Made by a program: the position numbers and the translations under genes | Shown: in pieces, positions 52,113-60,553 of the stretch | Position numbering within the stretch: the first letter of the stretch is position 1 | Layout: each line of letters opens with the position of its first letter | The notes under the pieces: generated by a model | Told to the model about the DNA's origin: nothing | Database searches by the model: none | The model's input: only the letters and a program-made list of their open reading frames with translations | Source: Kribbella capetownensis | GTDB lineage: Bacteria > Actinomycetota > Actinomycetes > Propionibacteriales > Kribbellaceae | Length of the DNA: 64,000 bases | NCBI RefSeq assembly: GCF_004331485.1 | Contig: NZ_SJKD01000007.1 | Span: 434,001 to 498,000 of the forward strand | Direction of reading: 5' to 3'

Positions 52113-53162
52113 ATGTCTAACCCTGTCCGCCGGCTCACCACAGTGCTGAGTGTGCCCGCTCTGCTACTGGGCCTGGTGAGTTCGCCGGCCGACGCCGCCC
52201 CAACCATGACCCAGACCACGACCCACGCCACGCCCCACGCCACGACGCAGACCACGACCAAGTTCCCGGCCCGGATCGACCTGCCGGACGGGTTCCAGCC
52301 GGAAGGCATCGCGATCGCCGGCGGCAAGGCGTTCTTCGGCTCTCGGGTGGACGGTGACATCTACCGGGCAGACCTGAGGACCGGCACCGGGGAGGTGTTC
52401 AGCCAGGGACCGGGCACCGCCTCCCTGGGGATGAAGGTGGACCGCTCCGGACGGCTGTGGGTGGCCGGCGCCGGCGGTGGCAACGGCCGCGTGATCGACA
52501 CCCGGACCGGCCGCATCCTGGCCGGCTACACGTTCACCACCTCGACCACGACGTTCGTGAACGACGTGATCCTGGGCAAGGACGCGGCCTGGTTCACCGA
52601 CTCGCAGCAGCCGGTGCTCTACAAGGTTCCGTTCGGCCGGCACGGCCGGCTGGCCGGGCAGTCCGCGGTGAAGACCGTTCCGCTCAGCGGCGACTACCAG
52701 CACACGGCCGGCGCCACCAACGCGAACGGCATCTCGCTGACCCCGGATGGCCGCGGCCTGATCATCGTGCAGTCGTCGACGGGCTTCTTGTTCCGGGTCG
52801 ACCCGCGCACCGGCGTGACGAGGCGGGTCGACCTCGGCGCCGAGGTGATGACGAACGGCGACGGCCTCCTGCTGATCGACATGACCCTCTACGTCGTCCA
52901 GAACGTGCTGAACACGGTCGCGGTCGTCAGCCTGAACGACGGCGGCACCAAGGGGACGGTGGTCCAGCGCGTCACCAGCAAGGACTTCGACGTACCGACC
53001 ACGGCGGCGGCGTTCGGGAACCGGCTCTACCTGCCGAACGCGCGGTTCACCACACCGCCTGAGCCGACCACGCAGTACTGGGCCGCGGCGCTCGAGCTCT
53101 CGCCGGTCAAGCACTCGGTCGACGACGGGCAGTGCGACCCGATCCGCTTCCTGAAGGGGTGA
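52113..53162 (+). CDS. Secreted SMP-30-like beta-propeller protein
   Basis: A 349-residue exported protein with a signal peptide (MSNPVRRLTTVLSVPALLLG, cleavage near ADA-AP). A Thr/His-rich mature start (TMTQTTTHATPHATTQTTT) is followed by propeller blades (FQPEGIAIAGGKAFFGSRVDG, LIIVQSSTGFLFRVDPRTG). Members of this family are often labelled superoxide dismutase in databases without support. No catalytic motif is clear. ATG 52113 has AGGAGG upstream. Confidence 0.8.
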   Translation: MSNPVRRLTTVLSVPALLLGLVSSPADAAPTMTQTTTHATPHATTQTTTKFPARIDLPDGFQPEGIAIAGGKAFFGSRVDGDIYRADLRTGTGEVFSQGPGTASLGMKVDRSGRLWVAGAGGGNGRVIDTRTGRILAGYTFTTSTTTFVNDVILGKDAAWFTDSQQPVLYKVPFGRHGRLAGQSAVKTVPLSGDYQHTAGATNANGISLTPDGRGLIIVQSSTGFLFRVDPRTGVTRRVDLGAEVMTNGDGLLLIDMTLYVVQNVLNTVAVVSLNDGGTKGTVVQRVTSKDFDVPTTAAAFGNRLYLPNARFTTPPEPTTQYWAAALELSPVKHSVDDGQCDPIRFLKG

Positions 53163-53169
53163 TCGGGGG

Positions 53170-53463
53170 TCAGGAAACGGTCCGGAGGTCACCTCGTGCG
53201 GCAGCCTTGAGGCGGCTGCCGCACGAGAGGCGCACGGAGTAGCCGGCCGGGATCGCCAGCGGTTCGCCGGTCTGCGGGTTGCGGCCGGTGCGTGGTGCGC
53301 GCAGGACCCGCTCGATGCTCAGCAGACCGGTCAGCGACACCTTGTCGCCCTTGTGCACGGCCTCGGTGACGACGTCGCCCAGCGCGTCGAGGACCTTCTC
53401 GGCCTGGTTCCGCGGGATGCCCGCCTTCTGCGCCACCCCGGCGACCAGCTCGTTGCGGTTCAC
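53170..53463 (-). CDS. HU/IHF-family DNA-binding protein
   Basis: A 97-residue histone-like protein. VNRNELVAGVAQKAGIPRNQ begins the HU fold; the DNA-binding arms contain RAPRTGRNPQTGEPLAIP, with the intercalating proline at the usual place. GTG 53463 is preceded by GGAGGAG. The last 23 codons include a 14-pair hairpin that may serve as terminator. A Zur-like sequence lies 45 bases upstream. Confidence 0.93.
   Translation of the reverse strand: MNRNELVAGVAQKAGIPRNQAEKVLDALGDVVTEAVHKGDKVSLTGLLSIERVLRAPRTGRNPQTGEPLAIPAGYSVRLSCGSRLKAAARGDLRTVS
53193..53227. terminator. 14-pair hairpin inside the 3' end of the HU gene
   Basis: CTCGTGCGGCAGCC (53193-53206) and GGCTGCCGCACGAG (53214-53227) are perfectly complementary with a seven-base loop. 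The hairpin is coding (it specifies LSCGSRLKAAARG) and lies only 31 bases beyond the convergent stop at 53162, so it could end transcription from both sides. Confidence 0.65.
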
Positions 53464-53504
53464 GGCTCTCCTCCGATTCGCTAACCCTTCGATCGGCACC
53501 GTAA

Positions 53505-53520
53505 CCGAAATGATTGTCGT
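53505..53520 (-). promoter_or_regulatory. Possible Zur-like box upstream of the HU gene
   Basis: The plus strand reads GAAATGATTGTCG around 53507-53519; its complement, CGACAATCATTTC, shares ACGACA-TCA with the rpsR box. It fits the Zur consensus at 10 of 15 positions, with the AATGATT core intact but weak outer bases. Confidence 0.3.
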
Positions 53521-53596
53521 TAGCGAGAAGCGCCCGGAATCCGGTCGACTGCGCCGGAGCGGGAACTTCGCCGGCGAGGTCGGCGTCTTCAGATGC

Positions 53597-54412
53597 TCAC
53601 AGTCCGTCCTGGTCGTGCCAGTGGTTCTGCCAGCGGCCGTCGATCGCATCGTCGGCCCGCTGGTAGCGAATGTCGGTGGACAGCCGCATGTCGGTGGACA
53701 CGTTGTCGAGCGCCGCGTGGATGGTGTGGGCGGTGTGGATCACGACGTCTCCGGCGGCATAGTCGGTGACCAGCCAGTTGGCGTCGTACTCCTCGGCCAG
53801 GCCCGGCAGGTCGGCGGTCATGGAGGCGGCGGGTCGCTTGAGTCGTCCTGCGGCCTCGTCCGCGAGGACTCTGTGGTGGCTGCGTTCCAGATAGGTCAGG
53901 CCGCCGCGACTGACCGGGCATTCACCCAGTGGGATCCACGCCGACAGCACCTGATCGCTCCCCCCGCGCAGGTACACCAGGTCGTAGTGGGCCTGCGTCG
54001 CCGTACCGATGCCGTTCTCGCCCGGTGCAGTCTGCCGGATGATCTTCCGCTGGTGCAGGAACGGTTCACCACCCAGGAACCACTCGAACCACCCCTTCAG
54101 CGCCGGCTGCGCGCAAAAGGCCGCGTACTCCGTCCCCGGCACGATCTGACCGAACAGCACCTTCCGGTACGCCGCCCGCTCGGTCACCGACCCGATGAGC
54201 CCGAAGTAGTAGCGCCGGAACGCCAGCACGTCCTCGGGATCCAGCAGCCCGGTCAGGAACAGGTACCCGTCCCGCTGCAGCCTCTCCCGCAACCGCGGCC
54301 GGTCCCGACGCTCCCGCTCCGGTACAACGCTCAGCTCACCGAGCCGCCGCTCATCCAGCACATACCCGTTCGAAGTCAGCACACGTCCATTGCAGCCGGG
54401 CCGCGGCCGCAC
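53597..54412 (-). CDS. Phytanoyl-CoA dioxygenase (PhyH) family protein
   Basis: A 271-residue Fe(II)/2-oxoglutarate oxygenase. The iron ligands HxD and distal His are seen in THYDLVY-like QAHYDLVYLRG and VIHTAHTIHAA; the 2-oxoglutarate arginine is probably in MRLSTDIRYQR. Such enzymes hydroxylate lipids, amino acids or natural products, so the substrate is open. The start is uncertain: GTG 54412 or GTG 54382. It is divergent from an AraC regulator that probably controls it. Confidence 0.85.
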   Translation of the reverse strand: MRPRPGCNGRVLTSNGYVLDERRLGELSVVPERERRDRPRLRERLQRDGYLFLTGLLDPEDVLAFRRYYFGLIGSVTERAAYRKVLFGQIVPGTEYAAFCAQPALKGWFEWFLGGEPFLHQRKIIRQTAPGENGIGTATQAHYDLVYLRGGSDQVLSAWIPLGECPVSRGGLTYLERSHHRVLADEAAGRLKRPAASMTADLPGLAEEYDANWLVTDYAAGDVVIHTAHTIHAALDNVSTDMRLSTDIRYQRADDAIDGRWQNHWHDQDGL

Positions 54413-54453
54413 CGGAATGGACAGCCGGGATCCGATTCTTGGACTCTTGTGTC

Positions 54454-55287
54454 ATGCCGAACTGGTCGATCTACCTGACCCCCGGCGCTCCCGAGCGTGA
54501 ACTTGGACTCTTCTGCCTCGGCGCCGGCGAACAGGACCACCCGCCCGACGCACCTCCGGAGCGAGCCCTCGGCTGCCACGCTCTCGTCTGGATCAAGGAA
54601 GGCCGTGGGCAGTTGCTGCACGGTCCCGACCGCCGGTTGCACGAGGTGAAGGCACCGGCGATGCTCTGGCTCTATCCCGGCGTACTGCATGGCTATCGGC
54701 CGACGACTCGCTGGCGTCAGGCGTGGGCGCTGTTCAGCGGTCCGGCCACCGCGGCACTCACCACACTGGGCCATCTCAACCCGTCCGAGCCCGTACGACG
54801 GTATGCCGACGCGCGACCGGTCGACCGCGCGTTCACCCGGCTGCTGCGGGTCTGTACGACGCATGACGCCGTACAGACAGTGGCTGCGCTGTATGAGCTT
54901 CTCGCGGCCGCGGCACCGCCGCGTGCTGATGATGTGGCCGGGCGGTTGAGTGAGTTGGCGTGTACGCCGATGAGCATTCAGGACTACGCCACTGAGCTCG
55001 GGTTGACCGTGAAGGAGTTGCGCGAGGCAGTCCGTCGTACGACTGGCTCCACGCCGCAAGAACTGGTCCTGACCACAAGACTCAACACTGCAAAGGTTTT
55101 GCTCGCCGAGGAGGACCTGCCCGTCGCCGTGGTCGCCCGGCAGGTCGGGTACGACGATCCGGCGTACTTCACCCGCCTGTTCACCGCCCGGGTAGGGCTT
55201 TCGCCCGGCGGCTTCCGGCGTTCTGGTTCGGTTTCGGGCCTGATTTCGTCCTTCCGGAGGAGGCAGGATCGACTTTCCGACGTGTAA
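54454..55287 (+). CDS. AraC-family transcriptional regulator
   Basis: A 277-residue regulator. The N-terminal cupin-like sensor (CHALVWIKEGRGQLLHGPD, PAMLWLYPGVLHGYRPTT) is followed by the two-part AraC helix-turn-helix (YATELGLTVKELREAVRRTT and VVARQVGYDDPAYFTRLFTARVGLSPGGFR). It lies 41 bases from the divergent phyH gene, the usual place for a dedicated activator. The ligand is unknown. Confidence 0.92.
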   Translation: MPNWSIYLTPGAPERELGLFCLGAGEQDHPPDAPPERALGCHALVWIKEGRGQLLHGPDRRLHEVKAPAMLWLYPGVLHGYRPTTRWRQAWALFSGPATAALTTLGHLNPSEPVRRYADARPVDRAFTRLLRVCTTHDAVQTVAALYELLAAAAPPRADDVAGRLSELACTPMSIQDYATELGLTVKELREAVRRTTGSTPQELVLTTRLNTAKVLLAEEDLPVAVVARQVGYDDPAYFTRLFTARVGLSPGGFRRSGSVSGLISSFRRRQDRLSDV

Positions 55288-55341
55288 AACCGTTCAGTGG
55301 GGTGACGTGCGGCGGCACCCGGCACCGCTACGGTCGTGGGT

Positions 55342-56358
55342 ATGAGTCAACCGCAGCCCAACGACCCACGTTACGTGAGCCGGCCGCCGCAGGCACGACC
55401 GAAGAAGCGGCGCAACTGGTTCCTCCGGACCGTCGGACTGATCGTCCTGCTGTTCATCCTCATGCTCGTCGCGGTCCCGCTCTACGCCTGGAGCCGGATC
55501 GACAAGATCGACGCGATGCCGACCGGCGACCGGCCGGCCGAAACCCCTGGAACGACGTACCTGATGGTCGGCTCGGACGCCCGCGAGGACCTGAGCCGTG
55601 CTGAGCGGGCCCGGCTGCACACCGGCTCCGACAGCGGTGCCCGGACCGACACGATCATGATCATGCACGTGCCCGACTCCGGACCGACGGCGCTGATCAG
55701 CGTCCCGCGCGACAGTGCTGTGACCATCCCGGGGATGAAGGGCAAGCACAAGATCAACGCTGCGTTCAACAAGGGCCCGGCGCTGCTGATCGAGACCCTC
55801 GAGAACGCGACCGGCCTGCGGATCGACCACTACGTCGAGGTCGGCTTCGGCGGCTTCGCCTCCGTCATCGACAGTGTCGGCGGCATCGAGATGTGTTTGC
55901 CCAAGGCAATGAAGGACAAGGACGCGCACATCGACCTGCCGGCCGGCTGCCAGGAACTCGACGGTGTGAACGCGCTCGGATACGTCCGGTCCCGCAAGGC
56001 CGACGGCAACAACGACTTCGGCCGGGTGGAGCGGCAGCGCGCGATGGTCGGCGCGGTGGCGAAGAAGGCCAGCTCGCCGTCGACGTTCCTCAACCCGGTG
56101 CGCTACTTCAACGTCGCCACCAAGGGTGTGGACGCGTTGACCGTCGACAACGACATGAGCCTGTTCGACTTCATCCGCTTCGCTCGCGGGATGCGCGCGG
56201 TCTCCGGCAGCGGCGGCGTCACCCTGACCGTCCCGATCAGCGACGACAACTACCGCCTGTCCGACGGCAGCGTGGCGGTGAGGTGGGACCAGAAGAAGGC
56301 GCTGGCGCTCTTCAACGCCCTCAAGCAGGACAGCACGAGCGGTCTCAAGAGCGCTTGA
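55342..56358 (+). CDS. LytR-CpsA-Psr (LCP) family cell-wall ligase
   Basis: A 338-residue membrane-anchored phosphotransferase. A basic cytoplasmic start, one helix (TVGLIVLLFILMLVAVPLYAW) and the external LCP domain follow. The domain has TYLMVGSDARED, ARTDTIMIMHV, LISVPRDSAV and YVRSRKADGNNDFGRVERQR, with the conserved Arg and Asp residues that bind the polyprenyl phosphate. It attaches wall polymers to peptidoglycan. The start is ATG 55342; its stop overlaps the next TTG. Confidence 0.93.
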   Translation: MSQPQPNDPRYVSRPPQARPKKRRNWFLRTVGLIVLLFILMLVAVPLYAWSRIDKIDAMPTGDRPAETPGTTYLMVGSDAREDLSRAERARLHTGSDSGARTDTIMIMHVPDSGPTALISVPRDSAVTIPGMKGKHKINAAFNKGPALLIETLENATGLRIDHYVEVGFGGFASVIDSVGGIEMCLPKAMKDKDAHIDLPAGCQELDGVNALGYVRSRKADGNNDFGRVERQRAMVGAVAKKASSPSTFLNPVRYFNVATKGVDALTVDNDMSLFDFIRFARGMRAVSGSGGVTLTVPISDDNYRLSDGSVAVRWDQKKALALFNALKQDSTSGLKSA

Positions 56359-57158
56359 CCGTCCTCGTCCATGCCGTGGTGAGCCTGGGCATGCTCGTCG
56401 TCGTACCCCTCGGCCTCACCCTCCTCCCGACGCGAACCACCAGCACTCGCTGGTGGTTCGCGTTCGCCATCCCCGGAGCGCTCGCCCTCTGGTTGCCGCG
56501 CGGCCCGGTCTCGATCACCTTCGCGTCGACCTACCTCGCCGGCACGCTCGTGCTCATCACGCTGGCCGGTCGGCATCTCCTGCAGCACAAGGCGATCCGC
56601 CCTCGCGAGATCGCGCTCTACACGGCATTGGCGACGCCGTCCATCGCCGCACTCGCGTTGGTCGCCGAGCGCTCGTCGTACGAACTGTTCGGTTTCAGCC
56701 TGACCGTTCTGACCCTGACCGTCGCCCACTTCCACTTCGCCGGTTTCGCGGCCGCCCTGATCGCCTATCTGGTCTCCGATCGTCCCGGTACGACGACCAC
56801 GGTCGCCGCGATCAGCGTCCCGCTCGGCACCGGGATCGTCCTGCTCGGTTTCTTCGTCGGCGACGCGGTGGAACTCGCGGGTGCCGCCGTACTGACCGCA
56901 GGGATGTGGCTGGTCGGGTGGAACCTCTGGCGGAGGTCGCGCCAGGCCGGCCGTGCCACCGCCGCACTTCTGATCTCTTCTGCGTCGGTCCTCGTGGTGA
57001 CCATGGTGCTGGCGTTGATTTGGGCCTTGGGGCATGTCATTGGTACGCCGTACCTACCGTTGGAGTGGATGGTTGCGACACACGGCCTGGCGAACGCGGT
57101 CGGGTTCGCGTTGTGCGGGGTACTGGCGTGGCGACGGCTGATGGAAGGGGTTCGATGA
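56355..57158 (+). CDS. YndJ-like integral membrane protein
   Basis: A 267-residue protein with about nine helices (for example MLVVVPLGLTLLP, FAIPGALALWLPRG, AAISVPLGTGIVLLGFFVG). The histidine-rich TVAHFHFAGFAAALIAY and MVATHGLANAVGFALCG match the YndJ family. The TTG start at 56355 overlaps the LCP stop (TTGA). It is coupled to a DUF1990 gene, a known partner of YndJ (sometimes fused). The biochemical role is unknown. Confidence 0.8.
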   Translation: MTVLVHAVVSLGMLVVVPLGLTLLPTRTTSTRWWFAFAIPGALALWLPRGPVSITFASTYLAGTLVLITLAGRHLLQHKAIRPREIALYTALATPSIAALALVAERSSYELFGFSLTVLTLTVAHFHFAGFAAALIAYLVSDRPGTTTTVAAISVPLGTGIVLLGFFVGDAVELAGAAVLTAGMWLVGWNLWRRSRQAGRATAALLISSASVLVVTMVLALIWALGHVIGTPYLPLEWMVATHGLANAVGFALCGVLAWRRLMEGVR

Positions 57159-57718
57159 GGCTGGAGGATCTGGCCGGACTGCGGTTCAACTACGACGTGG
57201 TCGGGTCGACGCGGTACGACGAGACGCCACAGGGGTACCACCGGCTCGAGTACCGGGAGCAGATCGGCGTGGGTGACGAGGTCTTCCGGCGAGCCGGTGA
57301 GGCGCTGCTGGCATGGCGTATGCATCGGGCCGCCGGACTACCGATGACGGCGACCGACACCCCACCCGCGATCGGCACGAACAGTCTCGGCCGGATGGGC
57401 GCCGGCATGCTCGTCGGCCGCCTCCGCACCCTGTCCCCGGTCGGCCTGCTCGGCTTTCCTGTCCCCTGTCGCGTCGTCTGGACCGTCGACGAACCGGACC
57501 GCATCGGCTTCGCCTATGGCACCCTCGAAGGCCACCCAGCCTCCGGCGAGGAGTCCTTCGTCGTCACCCGCGACGCCGACGGCATCCACTTCACCGTCCG
57601 GGCCTACAGCCGCCCCGCCACCTGGTACACCCGCCTGGGCGGCCCCGCCACCCGCAAGGCCCAACACCTCGCCGCCCGCCGCTACACCCAAACCCTCCGC
57701 CGCCTCGCCACCCGCTGA
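57155..57718 (+). CDS. DUF1990 family protein
   Basis: A 187-residue soluble protein. FNYDVVGSTRYDETPQGYH and the segment CRVVWTVDEPDRIGFAYGTLE followed by GHPASGEESFVV are family signatures; this beta-rich fold resembles a lipocalin- or START-like pocket. ATG 57155 overlaps the YndJ stop (ATGA). The co-occurrence with YndJ suggests joint handling of a lipid-like or quinone-like molecule, but this is inference. It ends at a strong terminator. Confidence 0.88.
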   Translation: MRLEDLAGLRFNYDVVGSTRYDETPQGYHRLEYREQIGVGDEVFRRAGEALLAWRMHRAAGLPMTATDTPPAIGTNSLGRMGAGMLVGRLRTLSPVGLLGFPVPCRVVWTVDEPDRIGFAYGTLEGHPASGEESFVVTRDADGIHFTVRAYSRPATWYTRLGGPATRKAQHLAARRYTQTLRRLATR

Positions 57719-57729
57719 CGACAAGCAAA

Positions 57730-57759
57730 GGCCCCGCAAGCTCATACCTTTGCGGGGCC
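57730..57759 (+). terminator. Rho-independent-like terminator
   Basis: GGCCCCGCAA (57730-57739) pairs perfectly with TTGCGGGGCC (57750-57759) around a ten-base loop, followed by GGGTCCTTTGT. It closes the LCP-YndJ-DUF1990 unit. Confidence 0.85.
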
Positions 57760-57865
57760 GGGTCCTTTGTACCGTGGTGGACGAGGCGGGGGGCTGACCA
57801 ACACGCGAACAGGTGTCGACAACCCGAGGTGCGGGGGTGGGCGGCGTACTGCGAAACTGTGGCGG

Positions 57866-58543
57866 GTGAGCCCGAAGACGTTGACGGATTTGGTGGCGCC
57901 GGACTGGGCGGAAGCGCTGGCGCCGGTGGAAGAGACGGTCGCACGGATGGGCGAGTTCCTCCGGGCGGAGATCGCGGCCGGGCGGCCGTACCTGCCGGCC
58001 GGGGAGAACGTGCTGCGCGCGTTCAAGAGTCCGCTGCAGCAGGTCAAAGTACTGATCGTCGGCCAGGACCCGTACCCGACCCCTGGCCACCCGGTCGGGC
58101 TCAGCTTCTCAGTGGCGCCGGACGTCCGACCGATTCCGCGCAGCCTGGCCAACATCTACCGCGAGTTGATGGCGGACGTCGGCGTACCGGCTCCGTCGAA
58201 CGGCGACCTGACGCCGTGGGCCGATCAGGGCGTCCTCATGCTCAACAGAGTGCTGACTGTGCAGCCGGGCAAGTCCGGCGCGCACCGCGGCAAGGGCTGG
58301 GAGACGGTCACCGAGCAGGCGATCCACGCGCTGGTGAACCGCGGCGGCCCGCTGGTCGCGATCCTGTGGGGCCGTGACGCCCAGACCCTGAAGCCGATGC
58401 TCGGCAGTACGCCGTACGTCGAGAGCGCGCACCCGAGCCCGATGTCGGCCGATCGCGGCTTCTTCGGCTCCCGCCCGTTCAGCCGCGTCAACGCCCTCCT
58501 GGTCGAGCAGGGCGCCACCCCGATCGACTGGCGCCTCCCCTAA
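57866..58543 (+). CDS. ung: Uracil-DNA glycosylase, family 1
   Basis: A 225-residue enzyme that removes uracil from DNA. The water-activating Asp68 is in [19 protein letters not shown] and the leucine-intercalation loop is [23 protein letters not shown] 57866 ([14 protein letters not shown]) is chosen because upstream sequence lacks homology, though the frame is open for 33 more codons. It stands alone between two terminators. Confidence 0.95.
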   Translation: MSPKTLTDLVAPDWAEALAPVEETVARMGEFLRAEIAAGRPYLPAGENVLRAFKSPLQQVKVLIVGQDPYPTPGHPVGLSFSVAPDVRPIPRSLANIYRELMADVGVPAPSNGDLTPWADQGVLMLNRVLTVQPGKSGAHRGKGWETVTEQAIHALVNRGGPLVAILWGRDAQTLKPMLGSTPYVESAHPSPMSADRGFFGSRPFSRVNALLVEQGATPIDWRLP

Positions 58544-58560
58544 CGATCCAGTACGACGAC

Positions 58561-58592
58561 AACGCGCCGGACCCACGCGGTCACGGCGCGTT
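58561..58592 (+). terminator. Terminator after ung
   Basis: AACGCGCCG (58561-58569) pairs perfectly with CGGCGCGTT (58584-58592), with a 14-base loop and TCATCATT after it. It lies 18 bases past the ung stop. Confidence 0.75.
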
Positions 58593-58612
58593 TCATCATT
58601 CTCCGAAGAAAC

Positions 58613-58658
58613 TTGTTCGAATGATGCATTGCAGGATCGTTCAACAATCTCTTATGGT
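58613..58658 (+). promoter_or_regulatory. Candidate promoter and inverted repeat of the DUF969 operon
   Basis: TTGCAG (58629-58634) and TATGGT (58653-58658) are spaced 18 bases. TTGTTCGAATGAT (58613-58625) and ATCGTTCAACAA (58636-58647) form an imperfect inverted repeat across the -35 box and spacer; its A+T content contrasts with the surroundings. No adjacent regulator gene is seen. Confidence 0.4.
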
Positions 58659-58709
58659 GGCCGGACTCGCGTCAATCGATGCAACACCGTTCCGTCCCCG
58701 GGAGGAACC

Positions 58710-59411
58710 ATGTGGGTTCTGCTCGCCATCGCGGTGGTCGTCGTCGGGTTCGCCCTTCGGCTGAACTCGATGCTGGTCGTGACCGCGGCCGGCATCGTGG
58801 CCGGCCTGATCGGCGGCCTGTCACCGGTCAAGATCCTGAACGCCTTCGGCGACGGCTTCGCCGGCAGCCGGTCCGTCACCGTCTTCATCGTCACGCTGCC
58901 CGTGATCGGGCTGATCGAGCGCTACGGCCTGCAACACCAGGCCCGCAAGCTGATCGGCAAGCTGAAAGTCATGACCACCGGCCGGCTGCTGGCCGTCTAC
59001 CTGCTGATCAGGCAAGGTACGGCGGCCCTCGGCCTGACCAGCATCGGTGGTCCCGCCCAAGCGGTCCGGCCGCTCATCCATCCGATGGCCGCCGGCGCCG
59101 CGGAGCGCCGCTACGGCTCACTGTCGGAGCGGGTGCAGGAGAAGATCAAGGGCTTCGCCGCCAGCGCCGACACGGTCGGGCTGTTCTTCGGTGAGGACAT
59201 CTTCGTCGCGATCGGCTCGATCCTGCTGATCACCGGCTTCGTCGACACGACGTACGGCCTGCACCTGGAGGCGATCGACATCGCGCTCTGGGCGATCCCG
59301 ACCGGTATCTGCGCGCTGCTGATCCACGGCGTCCGGCTGTTCCTGCTGGATCGCCAGCTGGACAAGCTCGCTGCCGAGGACCAGGCGAACGCGAAGGAGG
59401 TGGCGCAGTGA
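58710..59411 (+). CDS. DUF969 membrane protein
   Basis: A 233-residue protein with about six helices (MWVLLAIAVVVVGFALRLNS, VFIVTLPVIGLIERYGLQ). The conserved DUF969 segment is GLTSIGGPAQAVRPLIHPMA followed by GAAERRYG. It forms a fixed pair with DUF979, and the two look like halves of a carboxylate-type permease, with DUF2891 as third member. GGGAGG lies upstream of ATG 58710. The stop overlaps the next ATG. Confidence 0.9.
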   Translation: MWVLLAIAVVVVGFALRLNSMLVVTAAGIVAGLIGGLSPVKILNAFGDGFAGSRSVTVFIVTLPVIGLIERYGLQHQARKLIGKLKVMTTGRLLAVYLLIRQGTAALGLTSIGGPAQAVRPLIHPMAAGAAERRYGSLSERVQEKIKGFAASADTVGLFFGEDIFVAIGSILLITGFVDTTYGLHLEAIDIALWAIPTGICALLIHGVRLFLLDRQLDKLAAEDQANAKEVAQ

Positions 59412-60379
59412 TCAAGGTCGAGTGGTTCTACTGGCTCTGCGGCATCTTCTTCGTCCTGATCGCGGCGCAGGTGATCAACGACCGCAGCAACCCGAAGCGG
59501 ATCGGCTCCGCGGCGTTCTGGGGCATCCTCGGTCTCTCGTTCGGCTATGGCACATTCGTCGTGAACAAGCAGGCGCCGTCCTGGCTGCTCGGCATCGCGG
59601 TGATCGGACTGGCGCTGCTGGCCGGCGCCGGCTTCCCCGGCCGGGGCAAGGAGCGCACCACCAGTCCGGAGGAGCGGATGCGCTTCGCCGACCGATTCGG
59701 CAACAAGCTCTTCCTGCCGGCACTGGTGATCCCGGTGGTCGCGGCCATCTTCGGCGCCTGGCTCGCCAAGGTGCATGTGAGTGACGGCAAGCTCCTGCTG
59801 CAGTCCGGCTCCGCCACCATCATCGGCCTCGGTGTCGCGTCGCTGCTGGCGCTCGCGGTCGGCATGGTGCTGCTCAAGCCCAAGTCCCCTGCGGTCCCGA
59901 TGCACGAGGGACGGCGGCTGCTAGAGCACATCGGCTGGACCGCGATCCTGCCACAGATGCTGGCGACGCTCGGCCTGCTCTTCAACGCCTCCGGGGTCGG
60001 TACGGCGGTCGGCCGAGTGACCGACCACCTGATCCCGAAAGGCTCGCTGATCGCCGCGGTGGCCCTGTACTGCATCGGGATGGCGGTGTTCACGATCATC
60101 ATGGGCAACGCGTTCGCCGCGTTCCCGGTGATGACGGCGGCGGTCGGCTGGCCGCTGCTGGTGCAGCAGTTCGACGGTACGCCGGCGGTCGTCTTCGCGA
60201 TCGGCATGCTGGCCGGCTTCTGCGGCACTCTGTGTACGCCGATGGCCGCCAACTTCAACCTGGTCCCGGCAGCGTTGCTCGAGATGAAGGACCAGTACGG
60301 CCCGATCAAGGCCCAGGTCCCGACCGCCGTTCCCCTGCTGGCCTGCAACATCGTCCTGATGTACGTCTTCGCGTTCTAG
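59408..60379 (+). CDS. DUF979 membrane protein
   Basis: A 323-residue protein with about nine helices and the family signatures FGNKLFLPALVIPVVAAIFGA and GMLAGFCGTLCTPMAANFNLV. ATG 59408 overlaps the DUF969 stop (ATGA). Its own stop codon TAG (60377-60379) is supplied by the first bases of a palindromic element; without that insertion the frame would end at TGA (TTC TGA) one codon position later, so only the stop has changed. Confidence 0.9.
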   Translation: MIKVEWFYWLCGIFFVLIAAQVINDRSNPKRIGSAAFWGILGLSFGYGTFVVNKQAPSWLLGIAVIGLALLAGAGFPGRGKERTTSPEERMRFADRFGNKLFLPALVIPVVAAIFGAWLAKVHVSDGKLLLQSGSATIIGLGVASLLALAVGMVLLKPKSPAVPMHEGRRLLEHIGWTAILPQMLATLGLLFNASGVGTAVGRVTDHLIPKGSLIAAVALYCIGMAVFTIIMGNAFAAFPVMTAAVGWPLLVQQFDGTPAVVFAIGMLAGFCGTLCTPMAANFNLVPAALLEMKDQYGPIKAQVPTAVPLLACNIVLMYVFAF

Positions 60380-60541
60380 TGTCCTGTAAGCGATGTGGCT
60401 TGAGCGATAGCGGTGTCCAGGTGCGTGCATCGGGGTGCTTGAGCAGTGGCCTCGATGCGGAGCATCGTGGGCGCTGGGCAAGTGCCGCGAGGTGCGTGCC
60501 TGGGCGCCGATAGCGCCGAGCCACATCGCTTACAGGACACT
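60378..60541. mobile_element. 164-base MITE-like palindromic element
   Basis: Perfect 23-base terminal inverted repeats occupy 60378-60400 (beginning AGTGTCCTGTAAGCGATG) and 60519-60541 (ending CATCGCTTACAGGACACT). Imperfect complementarity continues inward (GCGGTGTCCAGG against CCTGGGCGCCGA). It has no ORF. It separates two genes of an otherwise tight operon. No clear target duplication beyond a shared T was found. Confidence 0.8.
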
Positions 60542-60553
60542 GAAAGGAGTCCC

